Source: Nitrobacter sp. NHB1 (GTDB lineage Bacteria > Pseudomonadota > Alphaproteobacteria > Rhizobiales > Xanthobacteraceae). From it: a DNA stretch of 64,000 bases. A model generated the notes under the pieces. That model was not told the DNA's origin. It saw nothing but the letters and a program-made list of their open reading frames with translations, and made no database searches. Within the stretch, counting starts at the first letter, position 1; the number at the start of each line of letters is the position of its first letter. A program made the translations under genes and the position numbers. This document shows positions 34,803-44,240 of this stretch, one piece after another. The stretch is from assembly GCF_036964665.1 (NCBI RefSeq), contig NZ_JBAMDA010000001.1, positions 1,860,001 through 1,924,000 on the forward strand. Direction: 5' to 3'.

Positions 34803-35160
34803 GGCACCTCCGGGGATGACGGCATGATTCAGCGTGGACCGCACAATCTGGAATGCGCCCAATCCCAGCGATTTGGCAAGCCGGCAAAGGGCCGACGCCG
34901 CGCTCGGATGCCGTTATTCATTTGCCATGGAGAAGCAGCCGCCCGCGTCCCCCTCGTCCGTAGAAAAGCGGCGCAATTCCGTAATTCAACGTCGGACACG
35001 GCATTTTTGCGGCAGAAATGCCACAGGCGCTGTGCTGCGTAGCGACAGGACCCTCTAAGTGCTGGAATTTTAGGGAATTTCGACAATAATAGGCCGCAGA
35101 GGAATCTTGGTCTTTCGGGCGCAAATTGCCATGATTCAGCGGGGCATTTGGAAAGCAACA
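34803..35160. other. Divergent intergenic region
   Basis: No gene is seen in this 358-base gap between the CorA-like and L,D-transpeptidase genes. It has a hairpin GGCATTT-N9-AAATGCC at 35000-35022 and a TTTTAGGGAATTT stretch near 35068-35080 that is AT-rich for this genome and may hold the promoter of the transpeptidase gene. Confidence 0.35.
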
Positions 35161-35838
35161 ATGTCGTCTTTTTGGGTTAAGCTTGGGATCCTGGCTGCGG
35201 GCCTGATGCTGTCGGGCTGCATGCAGGCCACACACTACGAGGCCACCGACACCAGCAACTTCAAGCCGCGCGACAAGGAGTTGCTGTCCAAGGTCTCCTA
35301 CGTGAAAACGCCGGTGGCCGCGCCGTTCCGCCGCGCGATCGTCGACTATCACCGCAAGGAAGCGCCGGGCTCGATCGTGGTCGATTCCGACAACCATTAT
35401 CTCTATTACGTGCTCGACGGCGGCAAGGCGATCCGTTACGGCATCACCGTCGGCGAAGAAGCGATGGCATGGTCCGGCATCGCAAAGGTTGGCGGCAAGA
35501 CCGAATGGCCCCCGTGGCACCCGACCCCCGGTGAGATCCAGCGCCTTGGCGTGCCGAAATTCGTGCCTCCCGGTCCGGACAATCCGATGGGATCGCGGGC
35601 GCTGTATCTTTACGCCAACGGCAAGGACACGCTGTTCCGCATCCACGGCACCAACCAGCCGGAATACATCGGCGCCTCGATTTCCTCGGGCTGCATCCGC
35701 ATGACCAACGAGGACGTCATCGATCTCTACGACCGGGTGAAGATGGGCACCGTGGTCGTGGTGCTGGAACCGCATCACGGCGACTCGCCCTTCAATCCAA
35801 AGATGGCGTTGCGGGGGGGCGGCGGCAGCTTTAACTGA
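35161..35838 (+). CDS. L,D-transpeptidase lipoprotein (YkuD domain)
   Basis: A 225-residue lipoprotein with signal and lipobox LSGC (Cys 20). The YkuD domain fills about residues 75-205, with catalytic HGTN (His 162) and SSGCIRMTNEDV (Cys 178, Arg 180). It makes 3-3 crosslinks in peptidoglycan or attaches proteins to it. The ATG at 35161 was chosen because it begins the signal peptide. A strong hairpin terminator follows. Confidence 0.92.
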   Translation: MSSFWVKLGILAAGLMLSGCMQATHYEATDTSNFKPRDKELLSKVSYVKTPVAAPFRRAIVDYHRKEAPGSIVVDSDNHYLYYVLDGGKAIRYGITVGEEAMAWSGIAKVGGKTEWPPWHPTPGEIQRLGVPKFVPPGPDNPMGSRALYLYANGKDTLFRIHGTNQPEYIGASISSGCIRMTNEDVIDLYDRVKMGTVVVVLEPHHGDSPFNPKMALRGGGGSFN

Positions 35839-35862
35839 TCGAAGCGACTCCGCAATTTGCAG

Positions 35863-35886
35863 AAGCGCCGGAGTTCCGGCGCTTTT
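35863..35886. terminator. Rho-independent terminator between convergent genes
   Basis: AAGCGCCGG-AGTT-CCGGCGCTT followed by TT: a perfect nine-pair GC-rich stem with a four-base loop, 25 bases after the L,D-transpeptidase stop. The reverse complement also has an A-rich start, so it may serve the convergent extensin-like gene as well. Confidence 0.78.
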
Positions 35887-35926
35887 GTGTTGCTCCGCCA
35901 TCCGTTTCCGCTCGCGCGGCTTGCGA

Positions 35927-37072
35927 TCAGTTGAACAGGCCCCTGAGAAACGGCGGCAGATCGCTGTGCCGCTTGCGCTTGCGCTTCATGGGTTTCGCGG
36001 CTGAAAACCGCGATGACGGCGCGGATGCGGACGGCGATGGCTTCGACGAATCCTTCACAGGCTTGCCTGCTGCCTTGGCGGCTGCCTTGGCGGACGGCGG
36101 TCGCCTCCGGGGCTCAGGCACCACATCCGCCGACATGGCCGCTGCGGGTCTAGCTTGCGGGGCGGCAAAAGGCGCCGTCTCACGCTCCGGAGATGCTTCC
36201 GACGTCTTGCCTCCTTGTTCCACCATTTCGCGCCGCGGCGCTTCCGCCGGGCGTTCGGCCGGCAGCGGCGGCGCGACTGCTGCCATGGAATCGTAAATCT
36301 CCCAGTGACAGATCCGGTAGCCGTTGCGGCGCTGGATCAGGTCGAGGTGAATATGATTCTCGTGATAACCATCGGATCCCGGCCCGAGCACCGTGGTGAA
36401 GCGCGCGCAAACGGAGCCCAGCACCTTTTCGCGCACATCACGCTCCACCGTACGATCCGTCAGATCGATCGTCCGTCCGTTTGCGAACTTGAGTGCACGC
36501 ACGTCGAGCGCATTGGCGCGCCCGTGTTCGGACAGCTTTGCTCCGGCAACCCGATTGCGCCCCCGGCATTCGAACGAATCGAAATTGTCGAGCTCGCTGA
36601 CGCGACTGCCGAGCCCTTCGGCCAGCGGCGCCATGTCGGTGCGAATCCAGTCCGCGACCGCCGCAGCCATCGTACAGCGCAGCGTGGCGGCAGGCTTGAC
36701 CGGGACCCGGCCGCCGTCGGGCAGCACCACGGCTTCAAGCCGGACCAGGTCCTCACCGCCGCACGCGCCCGGCCCCCTGATCGCGGGAATGCTCGGGGCG
36801 ATGGCTACCGCATCGGTCAGCGCCAGACGGCAGGCCGAAGGCGCCGGCGAAGTCTCGGGCGTCACGGGCGCAGCCTCACCCGCCTGCTTGCTGTCCTTGC
36901 CGTCGGTCGCTGCTGCTGCGGCCGGGCGAGGCTGCGGCAACGGCATCCCGGTCCCTGCCAAAGCCGCCGCCGGCATGACGAGGGCTGCGAGCGTGACCAT
37001 GGCCAATCGGTCGCGGCCTAACCCTGCACAAGGTCGTTTGCGACGTGCAATCACCGCGTTAAACGTCTTCAT
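35927..37072 (-). CDS. Extensin-like family protein, M15-peptidase-like
   Basis: A 381-residue exported protein with a signal sequence after a basic N-terminus (cleavage near ALA, about residue 40). The extensin-like C domain at about 75-260 has LSEHGRANALDVRAL and DGYHENHIHLDLIQRRNGYRICHW, an His/Asp/His set like that of D-Ala-D-Ala peptidases of family M15, so a peptidoglycan-hydrolase role is possible. The C-terminal 120 residues are rich in Ala, Pro and Lys, ending in KRKRKRHSDLPPFLRGLFN. It is convergent with the L,D-transpeptidase gene. Confidence 0.85.
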   Translation of the reverse strand: MKTFNAVIARRKRPCAGLGRDRLAMVTLAALVMPAAALAGTGMPLPQPRPAAAAATDGKDSKQAGEAAPVTPETSPAPSACRLALTDAVAIAPSIPAIRGPGACGGEDLVRLEAVVLPDGGRVPVKPAATLRCTMAAAVADWIRTDMAPLAEGLGSRVSELDNFDSFECRGRNRVAGAKLSEHGRANALDVRALKFANGRTIDLTDRTVERDVREKVLGSVCARFTTVLGPGSDGYHENHIHLDLIQRRNGYRICHWEIYDSMAAVAPPLPAERPAEAPRREMVEQGGKTSEASPERETAPFAAPQARPAAAMSADVVPEPRRRPPSAKAAAKAAGKPVKDSSKPSPSASAPSSRFSAAKPMKRKRKRHSDLPPFLRGLFN

Positions 37073-37128
37073 GCCAATCCCTGCGGGACAACGATAGCCC
37101 GCTGGCGCGGATCAGGAGGAAGGTTCGA

Positions 37129-38766
37129 ATGCGCGGCTTGATGCAAGACTGGCCCTTGCTGTGTCATCGGATCATCGATCATGCGGCAAAGATTCACGGC
37201 AAGCGCGAGGTGGTTACGCGATCGGTCGAGGGTCCGACTCATCGGACAAACTACGCCGAAATTCGCCGCCGCGCGCTGAAACTCGCGCAGCGGCTCGATC
37301 GCGAAGGCATTAAACTCGGTGATCGCGTCGCCACCATCGCATGGAACACCTGGCGTCATCTCGAGGCCTGGTATGGCATCATGGGCATCGGCGCCGTCTG
37401 CCATACCGTCAACCCCCGCTTGTTTCCGGACCAGATCGCCTGGATCATCAACCATGCTGAAGACCGCATCGTGATGGCCGATATCACTTTCATTCCGATT
37501 CTGGAAAAGATCGCCGACAAGCTGCCGAGCGTGGAGCGCTACATCGTTTTCACCGACAGGGCGCACCTGCCGCAGACCACGCTGAAAAATGCGGTCGCAT
37601 ACGAAGACTGGATCGCGGAAGCCGACGGCGACTTCGCCTGGAAAATGTTTGACGAAAACACCGCAGCGGGGATGTGCTACACCTCGGGGACCACGGGCGA
37701 TCCGAAGGGCGTCGTGTATTCGCATCGCTCCAACGTGCTGCATTCCATGGTGGCCAACAACGGTGACGCGCTTGGTGCGGCATCGAGGGATACAATGCTG
37801 CCGGTGGTGCCGTTGTTCCATGCCAACAGCTGGGGCATCGCGTTCTCCGCGCCGTCCATGGGCACCAAGCTGGTGATGCCCGGCGCCAAGCTCGACGGCG
37901 CATCGGTGTACGAACTGCTGTCGACCGAGAAGGTCACGTTCACCGCTGGCGTGCCTACCGTGTGGCTGATGCTGCTGCAACACATGGAGAAGAACGACCT
38001 CAAGCTGCCGGACCTCAAGGTCGTGGCCTGCGGCGGTTCGGCGATGCCGCGCTCGATCATCAAGGCGTTCGACGACATGGGCGTCGAGGTTCGTCACGCA
38101 TGGGGCATGACGGAAATGTCGCCGGTCGGCACGGTCGGCGGGCTACAGGGCCAATTCAGCCACCTCAAGGGAGACGCCAAGCTCGACCTGTTGCAGATGC
38201 AAGGTTATGCGCCGTTCACGGTCGAAATGAAGATCACCGACGACACCGGCAAGGAATTGCCGTGGGACGGCAAGACCTCCGGCCGGCTCAAGGTGCGAGG
38301 TCCCGCGATCTCCGGCGCCTACTACCGCGTCGAGGACATCATCCTCGACCAGCAGGGCTTCTTCGACACCGGCGACGTTGTCACCATTGACGAGTACGGC
38401 TACGTGCGGATCACGGACCGCACGAAGGACGTGATCAAGTCGGGAGGCGAATGGATTTCGTCGATCGACCTGGAAAATCTCGCGGTTGGCCATCCCAAGG
38501 TGGCGGAAGCCGCCGTAATCGGCGTGCACCATCCGAAGTGGGGCGAACGCCCGCTCCTGATCGTCCATGTCAGGCAGGGCGAGAGCCTGACACGCGAGGA
38601 GATTCTCGGTTTCATGGATGGCAAGATCTGCAAGTGGTGGATGCCTGACGACGTCGCGTTCGTCGACAGCATCCCCCACACCGCCACCGGAAAGATCTTG
38701 AAAAGGGCGCTGCGCGAGCAGTTCAAGGATTACAGCCTGCCGACCGCGGCGGCGATGCGGGGTTGA
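37129..38766 (+). CDS. Long-chain fatty-acyl-CoA ligase
   Basis: A 545-residue AMP-forming acyl-CoA synthetase. The AMP-binding loop CYTSGTTGDPKGVVYSHRS lies at about residues 183-201, AWGMTEMSPVG near 325, GYVRITDRTKDVIKSGGEWIS near 425-445 and the catalytic Lys in the HTATGKILKRALR segment near 520. It activates medium or long fatty acids for beta-oxidation. It stands next to no other beta-oxidation gene, although glutaryl-CoA dehydrogenase lies 4 kb away. Confidence 0.92.
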   Translation: MRGLMQDWPLLCHRIIDHAAKIHGKREVVTRSVEGPTHRTNYAEIRRRALKLAQRLDREGIKLGDRVATIAWNTWRHLEAWYGIMGIGAVCHTVNPRLFPDQIAWIINHAEDRIVMADITFIPILEKIADKLPSVERYIVFTDRAHLPQTTLKNAVAYEDWIAEADGDFAWKMFDENTAAGMCYTSGTTGDPKGVVYSHRSNVLHSMVANNGDALGAASRDTMLPVVPLFHANSWGIAFSAPSMGTKLVMPGAKLDGASVYELLSTEKVTFTAGVPTVWLMLLQHMEKNDLKLPDLKVVACGGSAMPRSIIKAFDDMGVEVRHAWGMTEMSPVGTVGGLQGQFSHLKGDAKLDLLQMQGYAPFTVEMKITDDTGKELPWDGKTSGRLKVRGPAISGAYYRVEDIILDQQGFFDTGDVVTIDEYGYVRITDRTKDVIKSGGEWISSIDLENLAVGHPKVAEAAVIGVHHPKWGERPLLIVHVRQGESLTREEILGFMDGKICKWWMPDDVAFVDSIPHTATGKILKRALREQFKDYSLPTAAAMRG

Positions 38767-38782
38767 GAAAGACAAAAGGGAG

Positions 38783-38809
38783 AGCGGGAGACGGAGGACG
38801 CCTCCCGCT
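38783..38809. terminator. Hairpin between convergent genes
   Basis: AGCGGGAG-N11-CTCCCGCT, an eight-pair stem, between the acyl-CoA ligase stop and the convergent pirin stop. No T-run follows on the plus strand, so it is a possible two-way terminator only. Confidence 0.45.
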
Positions 38810-38818
38810 TCGTCGTCA

Positions 38819-39685
38819 TCAGGCCGGGATCGCGCCGAAGCGGCCGCTCTGGAAATCGGCCATGGCCTGCCGGATCTCGTCCGTCGTGTTCATGACGAAC
38901 GGGCCGTGCATCACCACCGGCTCGTCGATCGGCGCGCCGGACAGGATCAGCACCGAAGCCTCGGTGTTGGCCTCGATGGTCACCTCGCCGCCGCTGCGGT
39001 CGAGCAGCGCGAACTGCGCTTCTCGCGCGACCTCGCTGCCGTTGACCAGCACCGTGCCCTTGAGCACCACCACCGCGACGGTGTGGCCGTCACGCGGGTT
39101 GATCGTCGCAGCGCCGTTGCGGTTGAGCTTCACGTCGTAGATGTCGATCGGCGTGAAGGTTTTCGCCGGTCCTTTGCGGCCGTCGAATTCGCCCGCGATC
39201 ACCCGCAGCTTGCCGACGCCGTCCGGCAGATCGACCACCGGAATGTCCGCGTTCAGCAGGGTCTGGTAGCCGGGATCGGCATTCTTCGCCTTGGCCGGCA
39301 GATTGACCCAGAGTTGCACCATCTCCAGCGTACCGCCCTTCCTGGTGAAGGCGCGCGAGTGGAACTCCTCGTGCAGGATGCCCGAGGCCGCCGTCATCCA
39401 CTGCACGTCGCCCGGCCCGATCAGGCCGCCGTTGCCGGTAGAATCGCGGTGCTCGACCTCACCCTGATAGACGATGGTGACGGTCTCGAAGCCGCGATGC
39501 GGATGGACGCCGACGCCACGCGGCTGCTCCGCGGGCGTAAAGTCCGCCGGGCCGGCATAGTCCAGCAGCAGGAACGGGCTGACATGGTCGCCGTGGCTGA
39601 CGTGCGAGAACAGCGAGCGGACCGGAAAGCCGTCTCCCACCCAATGCTGCCGGGGGCCGCTGAAAACACCGAGAATCTTTCGCAT
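38819..39685 (-). CDS. Pirin family protein
   Basis: A 288-residue bicupin. The metal site in the N-terminal cupin is seen in VGVHPHRGFETVTIVYQGEVEHRDS (His 62, 64 and later His, about 60-84), followed by GPGDVQWMTAASGILHEEFHS. Pirins have been given roles as quercetinase or redox-sensing regulators. The start at 39685 follows GGAGG. The divergent LysR gene (39801) probably controls it, a common arrangement. Confidence 0.9.
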   Translation of the reverse strand: MRKILGVFSGPRQHWVGDGFPVRSLFSHVSHGDHVSPFLLLDYAGPADFTPAEQPRGVGVHPHRGFETVTIVYQGEVEHRDSTGNGGLIGPGDVQWMTAASGILHEEFHSRAFTRKGGTLEMVQLWVNLPAKAKNADPGYQTLLNADIPVVDLPDGVGKLRVIAGEFDGRKGPAKTFTPIDIYDVKLNRNGAATINPRDGHTVAVVVLKGTVLVNGSEVAREAQFALLDRSGGEVTIEANTEASVLILSGAPIDEPVVMHGPFVMNTTDEIRQAMADFQSGRFGAIPA

Positions 39686-39800
39686 GATGAACCTCCTTGC
39701 CGCGGCCGAGATCGGCCGCTGTGTTGCAATGGAGGATATGGACGAGACAAATAGTTCGGTAGCTGGCAATATCACGCCTCACTGTCCTATAATTGAGACA

Positions 39801-40742
39801 ATGACACAGGATCTCAACGACCTCTATTTCTTCGCCCAGGTGGTCGATCACGGCGGATTCGCCGCCGCCGCCCGCGCGCTGGGGATGCCGCGCTCGCGGC
39901 TGAGCCGCCGCATCGCGGTCTTGGAAGACAGGCTCGGGGTCCGGCTGATCCAGCGTTCGACCCGACGCTTCAGCGTCACCGAAATCGGGCAGGATTACTA
40001 TCGGCATTGCGTTGCCATGCTGGTGGAGGCCAACGCTGCGCAGGAACTGATCGAACGCTCGCGCAGCAAACCGCAAGGTATCGTGCGGGTGAGTTGCCCG
40101 CCGCCGCTGCTGTATTTTCAGGTCGGCGAGATGGTCGCCCGCTTCATGGCCGAGTGCCCGGACGTCGAGGTCCATCTGGACAGCACGCCGCGCCGGGTCG
40201 ACGTGATCGCTGAAGGCGTCGACATCGCGCTGCGCGTGCGTTTTCCGCCGCTGGAAGACAACGATCTGGTGATGCGGGTGCTGGCGGAAAGCACGCAGCG
40301 GCTGGTGGCAAGCCCGGCGCTGCTGAAGAGGCTGACCCGCCCGCCGGTTCCCGCCGATCTCGCCACGCTTCCCAGCATCGGCTGGGGGCCGCCACATCAG
40401 CGTCATGAATGGTGCCTCGACGGCCCCAATGAGGCCACCGCGCTGATCCCCTACGTGCCGCGCCTCATCACCGAGGACATGGTGGCGCTGCGCTTCGCGG
40501 CCTTGCGCGGCATCGGCGTCGGGCAGTTTCCGACCATGGTGGTGAAGACCGATCTCGACTCCGGCACGCTATTGGACGTGCTGCCGCAATGGAGTCCCCG
40601 CGCCGGCATCGTCCATGCGGTGTTCTCGTCACGGCGCGGGCTGTTGCCCTCGGTGCGGGCGCTGCTGGATTTTCTGGCTGCGGAGTTTGCCGCTTTGACG
40701 GAAACGAACAGCGGCGTTTCGCCAAGAAAGCAAATAAGGTAG
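39801..40742 (+). CDS. LysR-family transcriptional regulator
   Basis: A 313-residue LysR regulator. The winged helix is at residues 1-62 (LNDLYFFAQVVDHGGFAAAARALGMPRSRLSRRIAVLEDRLG), followed by a substrate-binding domain (IVRVSCPPPLLYFQVGEM, near 90). It is of the CrgA-like branch. The TATAAT at 39788-39793 just before the ATG may be its -10 box with a very short leader. It is divergent from the pirin gene with 115 bases between the starts. Confidence 0.9.
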   Translation: MTQDLNDLYFFAQVVDHGGFAAAARALGMPRSRLSRRIAVLEDRLGVRLIQRSTRRFSVTEIGQDYYRHCVAMLVEANAAQELIERSRSKPQGIVRVSCPPPLLYFQVGEMVARFMAECPDVEVHLDSTPRRVDVIAEGVDIALRVRFPPLEDNDLVMRVLAESTQRLVASPALLKRLTRPPVPADLATLPSIGWGPPHQRHEWCLDGPNEATALIPYVPRLITEDMVALRFAALRGIGVGQFPTMVVKTDLDSGTLLDVLPQWSPRAGIVHAVFSSRRGLLPSVRALLDFLAAEFAALTETNSGVSPRKQIR

Positions 40743-40782
40743 GTGATCCGCGCTACCGTCCCCGCCGCAACCGGACACTCCG

Positions 40783-41637
40783 ATGGCCCGCAGATTCCGC
40801 GCCGCTTATCAATCCGAACCGTTCTCCGCGCTCGCCACCTGGGCGCGGCGACTCGCGGTGTTCTCGGCGGTCGCGACGCTGGTATCCATTATGGTGGTCA
40901 GGTTCGGCTTCCTCGAAATGAAACCCGCGATGGCGACCTTCTTCGGCGCACTGGTTTGCGCCGGACTGTCCATCCTGGCGGCGTTCGCGGGCCTCGTGGC
41001 ACTCTGGCGGGACGGCTCGCGCGGCATAGGCCGTATCCTGACGGCATTGCTGCTGGACGTGCTGATCCTCGCCTACCCCGCGTACCTCGCCGTGCAGTAT
41101 CGCAAGCTGCCGCCGATCCACGATATCACCACCGATCCGATCAATCCGCCGCGGTTCGACACGCTGGCGCGGCTGCGCGGCGCCTACGGCGCCAACGCCG
41201 CTGTCTATGCCGGTCTTTATTCCGCCGAGCAGCAGCGCGCCGCCTATCCCCAGATCGAGCCGGTCGACCTCGACGTCTCGGCCCAACACGCCTTCGACAT
41301 CGTCCGGCGGCTTGTCGCCCGGCGCAAATGGCTGGTGATCGACGAGCGCGCGCCGCAGCCGCCGCGGCAGCCCGGCCATATCGAGGCGGTGGCGAAAACG
41401 CCCGTCATGGGATTCCGCGAGGACGTCGCAATCCGCATCGCGTCGGACGGCGACGGGTCACGCGTCGATATCCGCTCGTCGTCGCGTTATTTCGAACACG
41501 ATCTCGGCAGCAACGCCGCGCGCGTCAGCAGCCTGATCGACGACATCAACGCCGCCGCCGAAAACGTTGTCGAGAAGCCGGCGAAGGAGCCACGCGTGCC
41601 GGTCAAGTCTCCCGCCAAGAGCACGACCAAGCGATAA
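40783..41637 (+). CDS. DUF1499 membrane protein
   Basis: A 284-residue protein with three N-terminal membrane helices (about residues 25-105) and a C-terminal DUF1499 domain at about 120-255 (DITTDPINPPRFDTL, then TPVMGFREDVAIRIASDGDGSRVDIRSSSRY and DLGSNAARVSSLIDDI). The domain's function is unknown. It follows the LysR gene by 40 bases but need not be regulated with it. Confidence 0.82.
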   Translation: MARRFRAAYQSEPFSALATWARRLAVFSAVATLVSIMVVRFGFLEMKPAMATFFGALVCAGLSILAAFAGLVALWRDGSRGIGRILTALLLDVLILAYPAYLAVQYRKLPPIHDITTDPINPPRFDTLARLRGAYGANAAVYAGLYSAEQQRAAYPQIEPVDLDVSAQHAFDIVRRLVARRKWLVIDERAPQPPRQPGHIEAVAKTPVMGFREDVAIRIASDGDGSRVDIRSSSRYFEHDLGSNAARVSSLIDDINAAAENVVEKPAKEPRVPVKSPAKSTTKR

Positions 41638-41640
41638 GGC

Positions 41641-41760
41641 TCACGCTTGAGCCGGATGAGGAAAAGTGTGGTGCGGTTTTCCGCCCGCATCCCGCTCTCA
41701 AATATTGGAATCGATCACGTTCGTGATTTTGGATCAATTCGATCCAAAATCATCGCGATC
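41641..41760. repeat. Dispersed repeat with 12-bp palindrome
   Basis: The stretch includes GAGCCGGATGAGGAAAAGTG, GGTTTTCCGCCCGCATCCCGC and a palindrome TGATTTTGGATC-N5-GATCCAAAATCA (41724-41752). It covers the gap between two convergent genes and encodes the last residues of the metallo-hydrolase. This kind of block is common between genes in bradyrhizobia, to my memory. Confidence 0.65.
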
Positions 41761-42681
41761 TAGCCGGTAGCGTCCGCCGATGACGGGATCGCCATCCGTG
41801 AGCACGAGGCCGCGCGCCACCAGGTCTTCCAGATGCGCGAGCACCGAATAGCCGGCGGCGCCGGACAACCGCGGATCGAGGCCGATATAGATGGCGCGGA
41901 CCAGGGTCGGGATATCGGCCTCGCCTTTCGTGAGCCGATGCAGGATCGACGCCTCGCGCGCTTTGCGATGTCGTGCGAGATACCGAACGAAACGCGGTCC
42001 ATCCCGGATCTCGGGGCCATGACCGGAGAAATACAAGTGCTCGTCGCGGTGCGAGAGCTTCTCGAGCGAGGCCATGTAGTCGATCATTGACCCGTCGGGC
42101 GGCGCAACGATCGAGGTCGACCAGCCCATGACATGGTCGCCGACGAAAAGAACGTTATGGTCCTTCCACGCAAAGACCATGTGGTTCGCGGTGTGCCCCG
42201 GTGTGGTCACGGCTTGCAGCGCCCAGCCGTCGCCGGTCACGACCTCGCCGTCGCGAAGCCGGACGTCCGGACGAAAATCGCGGTCGGCGCCGGATTCCGG
42301 ATTGTGCTTTTCGCTCTCAAAACGCTGGCGCGAGGCGCGATGCGGCCCCTCCGCATAAACAGGCGCGCCGGTGGCCGCCTTGATGCGCGCGGTATTCGGT
42401 GAATGATCCTTGTGGGTGTGGGTGACGAAGATGTGCGTCACGGTCTCGCCCCTCACCGCATCGAGCAGCGCCTTCGCATGGGCCTCGCTGTCCGGTCCGG
42501 GATCGATGATCGCGACCTTGCCGCGGCCAACGATGTAGCTCACGGTGCCGGTGAAGGTGAAGGGGCTCGGATTGTCGCACAGCACGCGGCGGACACCGGG
42601 CACGACCTCCTCGACGACGCCCGGTTTCAGCGGAAAGTCACGATTGAACGGGATATCGTCGTTATCGGAGGTGTCGGTCAT
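41734..42681 (-). CDS. MBL-fold metallo-hydrolase
   Basis: A 315-residue metallo-beta-lactamase-fold protein of the LACTB2 / RNase-like group. The metal site HTHKDH is at residues 88-93, TPGHTANHMVFAWKDHNVLFVGDHVMGW follows near 160-185, and YFSGHGPEI gives a further ligand. A C-terminal winged-helix-like part (VLAHLEDLVARGLVLT) is present. The stop and last eight residues lie within a repeated palindrome, so the C-terminus may be newly acquired. The ATG at 42681 was chosen; an upstream opening is part of another repeat. Confidence 0.86.
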   Translation of the reverse strand: MTDTSDNDDIPFNRDFPLKPGVVEEVVPGVRRVLCDNPSPFTFTGTVSYIVGRGKVAIIDPGPDSEAHAKALLDAVRGETVTHIFVTHTHKDHSPNTARIKAATGAPVYAEGPHRASRQRFESEKHNPESGADRDFRPDVRLRDGEVVTGDGWALQAVTTPGHTANHMVFAWKDHNVLFVGDHVMGWSTSIVAPPDGSMIDYMASLEKLSHRDEHLYFSGHGPEIRDGPRFVRYLARHRKAREASILHRLTKGEADIPTLVRAIYIGLDPRLSGAAGYSVLAHLEDLVARGLVLTDGDPVIGGRYRLDRDDFGSN

Positions 42682-42733
42682 AACGGTTCCTAACTGGCGT
42701 CGGATGCACGCAAGCGTGGGACGCACCTCGCCC

Positions 42734-42840
42734 CGGTATACCCCGCGAAAGCGGGGTATCCAGTGGTCGCCGGCTATTCGGGAAAGAACAAAGCGCTCTG
42801 GAATACTGGGTCGTCCGCCTTCGCGGGCGATGACAGGTGT
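42734..42840. repeat. Dispersed palindromic repeat, copy 4 (diverged)
   Basis: It holds a hairpin GTATACCCCGC-GAAA-GCGGGGTATC (42736-42760) and ends with CCTTCGCGGGCGATGACAG. It lies between the hydrolase start and the glutaryl-CoA dehydrogenase stop. An apparent protein extension through it is an artefact of the repeat. Confidence 0.6.
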
Positions 42841-42877
42841 AGGTGTCGGCACGTCCGCATTTCCGAAGAAAGCGTCC

Positions 42878-44092
42878 TTACGAAAACGCCTGGATGCCGG
42901 TGATGGCGCGGCCGAGGATCAGCGCATGGACGTCGTGGGTGCCCTCATAGGTATTGACAGTCTCAAGATTGGCGGCGTGGCGCATCACGTGATAATCGAT
43001 CTGGATGCCGTTGCCGCCGTGCATATCGCGCGCCATCCGCGCGATATCGAGCGCCTTGCCGCAATTGTTGCGTTTGACGATAGAGATCATCTCCGGCGCC
43101 ATCTTGCCCTCGTCCATCAGCCGGCCGACACGCAGGCTGCCCTGAAGCCCGAGCGCGATGTCGGTCTGCATGTCCGCCAGTTTCTTCTGCACCAGTTGCG
43201 TCGCCGCCAGCGGACGGCCGAACTGCTTTCGCTCGAGCACGTATTTCCGCGCGCGATGCATACAGTCTTCCGCCGCGCCCATAACGCCCCATGAGATGCC
43301 GTAGCGCGCGCGGTTCAGGCAGCCGAATGGACCTTTCAGTCCGGACACGTTCGGCAGCAGGTTCTCTTCCGGCACCACCACGCCATCCATCACGATCTCG
43401 CCGGTGCACGACGCCCGCAAGCTGAGCTTGCCGCCGATCTTCGGGGCGGATAGGCCCTTCATGCCCTTCTCCAGCACGAAACCACGGATCTGATTATCGT
43501 GCGCCGCCGACCTGGCCCATACGACGAACAGGTCCGCGATCGGCGCGTTGGAAATCCACGTCTTCGAGCCGGTCAGCCGGTAGCCGTCCGACACCTTCTC
43601 GGCACGGGTTTTCATGCCGCCGGGATCGGAACCGGCATCCGGCTCGGTCAGGCCAAAACAGCCGACCCATTCGCCGGTCGCGAGCCTGGGCAGGTATTTC
43701 TTGCGCTGGCTCTCGTCGCCATAGGCATAGATCGGATACATCACCAGCGACGACTGCACCGAATTCATCGAGCGGTAGCCCGAGTCCACACGCTCGATCT
43801 CCCGCGCGACGAGGCCATAGGCAACGTAGCTGGCATTGGCGCAACCATATTCCTCCGGCAGAGTGATGCCGTTCAGGCCAAGCTCGCCCATCTCGTTGAA
43901 GATCTCGCGGTCGGTCTTCTCTTCCAGATAGGCCTTGACGATGCGCGGCAGCAGCTTGTCCTGCGCGTAGGCGCGCGCGGTGTCGCGGATCATGCGTTCG
44001 TCTTCGGTCAACTGATCGTCCAGCCCGAACGGATCGTCCCACTGGAAACTGACCGGCACGGGTTGGTCCTTGCTTTGCGGACGAACACTCAT
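42878..44092 (-). CDS. gcdH: Glutaryl-CoA dehydrogenase
   Basis: A 404-residue FAD enzyme of the acyl-CoA dehydrogenase family that converts glutaryl-CoA to crotonyl-CoA in lysine and tryptophan breakdown. Features are [20 protein letters not shown] near 150, [18 protein letters not shown] near 180, the Arg-rich [21 protein letters not shown] near 300, and the catalytic Glu in [21 protein letters not shown] near 385. The overall sequence fits GcdH best among the family. Monocistronic. Confidence 0.9.
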   Translation of the reverse strand: MSVRPQSKDQPVPVSFQWDDPFGLDDQLTEDERMIRDTARAYAQDKLLPRIVKAYLEEKTDREIFNEMGELGLNGITLPEEYGCANASYVAYGLVAREIERVDSGYRSMNSVQSSLVMYPIYAYGDESQRKKYLPRLATGEWVGCFGLTEPDAGSDPGGMKTRAEKVSDGYRLTGSKTWISNAPIADLFVVWARSAAHDNQIRGFVLEKGMKGLSAPKIGGKLSLRASCTGEIVMDGVVVPEENLLPNVSGLKGPFGCLNRARYGISWGVMGAAEDCMHRARKYVLERKQFGRPLAATQLVQKKLADMQTDIALGLQGSLRVGRLMDEGKMAPEMISIVKRNNCGKALDIARMARDMHGGNGIQIDYHVMRHAANLETVNTYEGTHDVHALILGRAITGIQAFS

Positions 44093-44240
44093 GACAATCC
44101 TTTCACACCACCCCGGATACCGCTATCGGCAAAATCGGACCGCTCCCAGTATACAGATAATTCGACGACAGAACCAATGTCATTCCGGAACGCGCGCGCG
44201 ACCGCGCATGAGCGCTCATGCCCGCAAATGACAACGACCG

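Noticed and set aside
42681-42852. N-terminal extension of the metallo-hydrolase reading RIAGDHWIPRFRGVYRG
   Set aside because: This is translation of a dispersed repeat, commonly seen as a false protein extension in these genomes.
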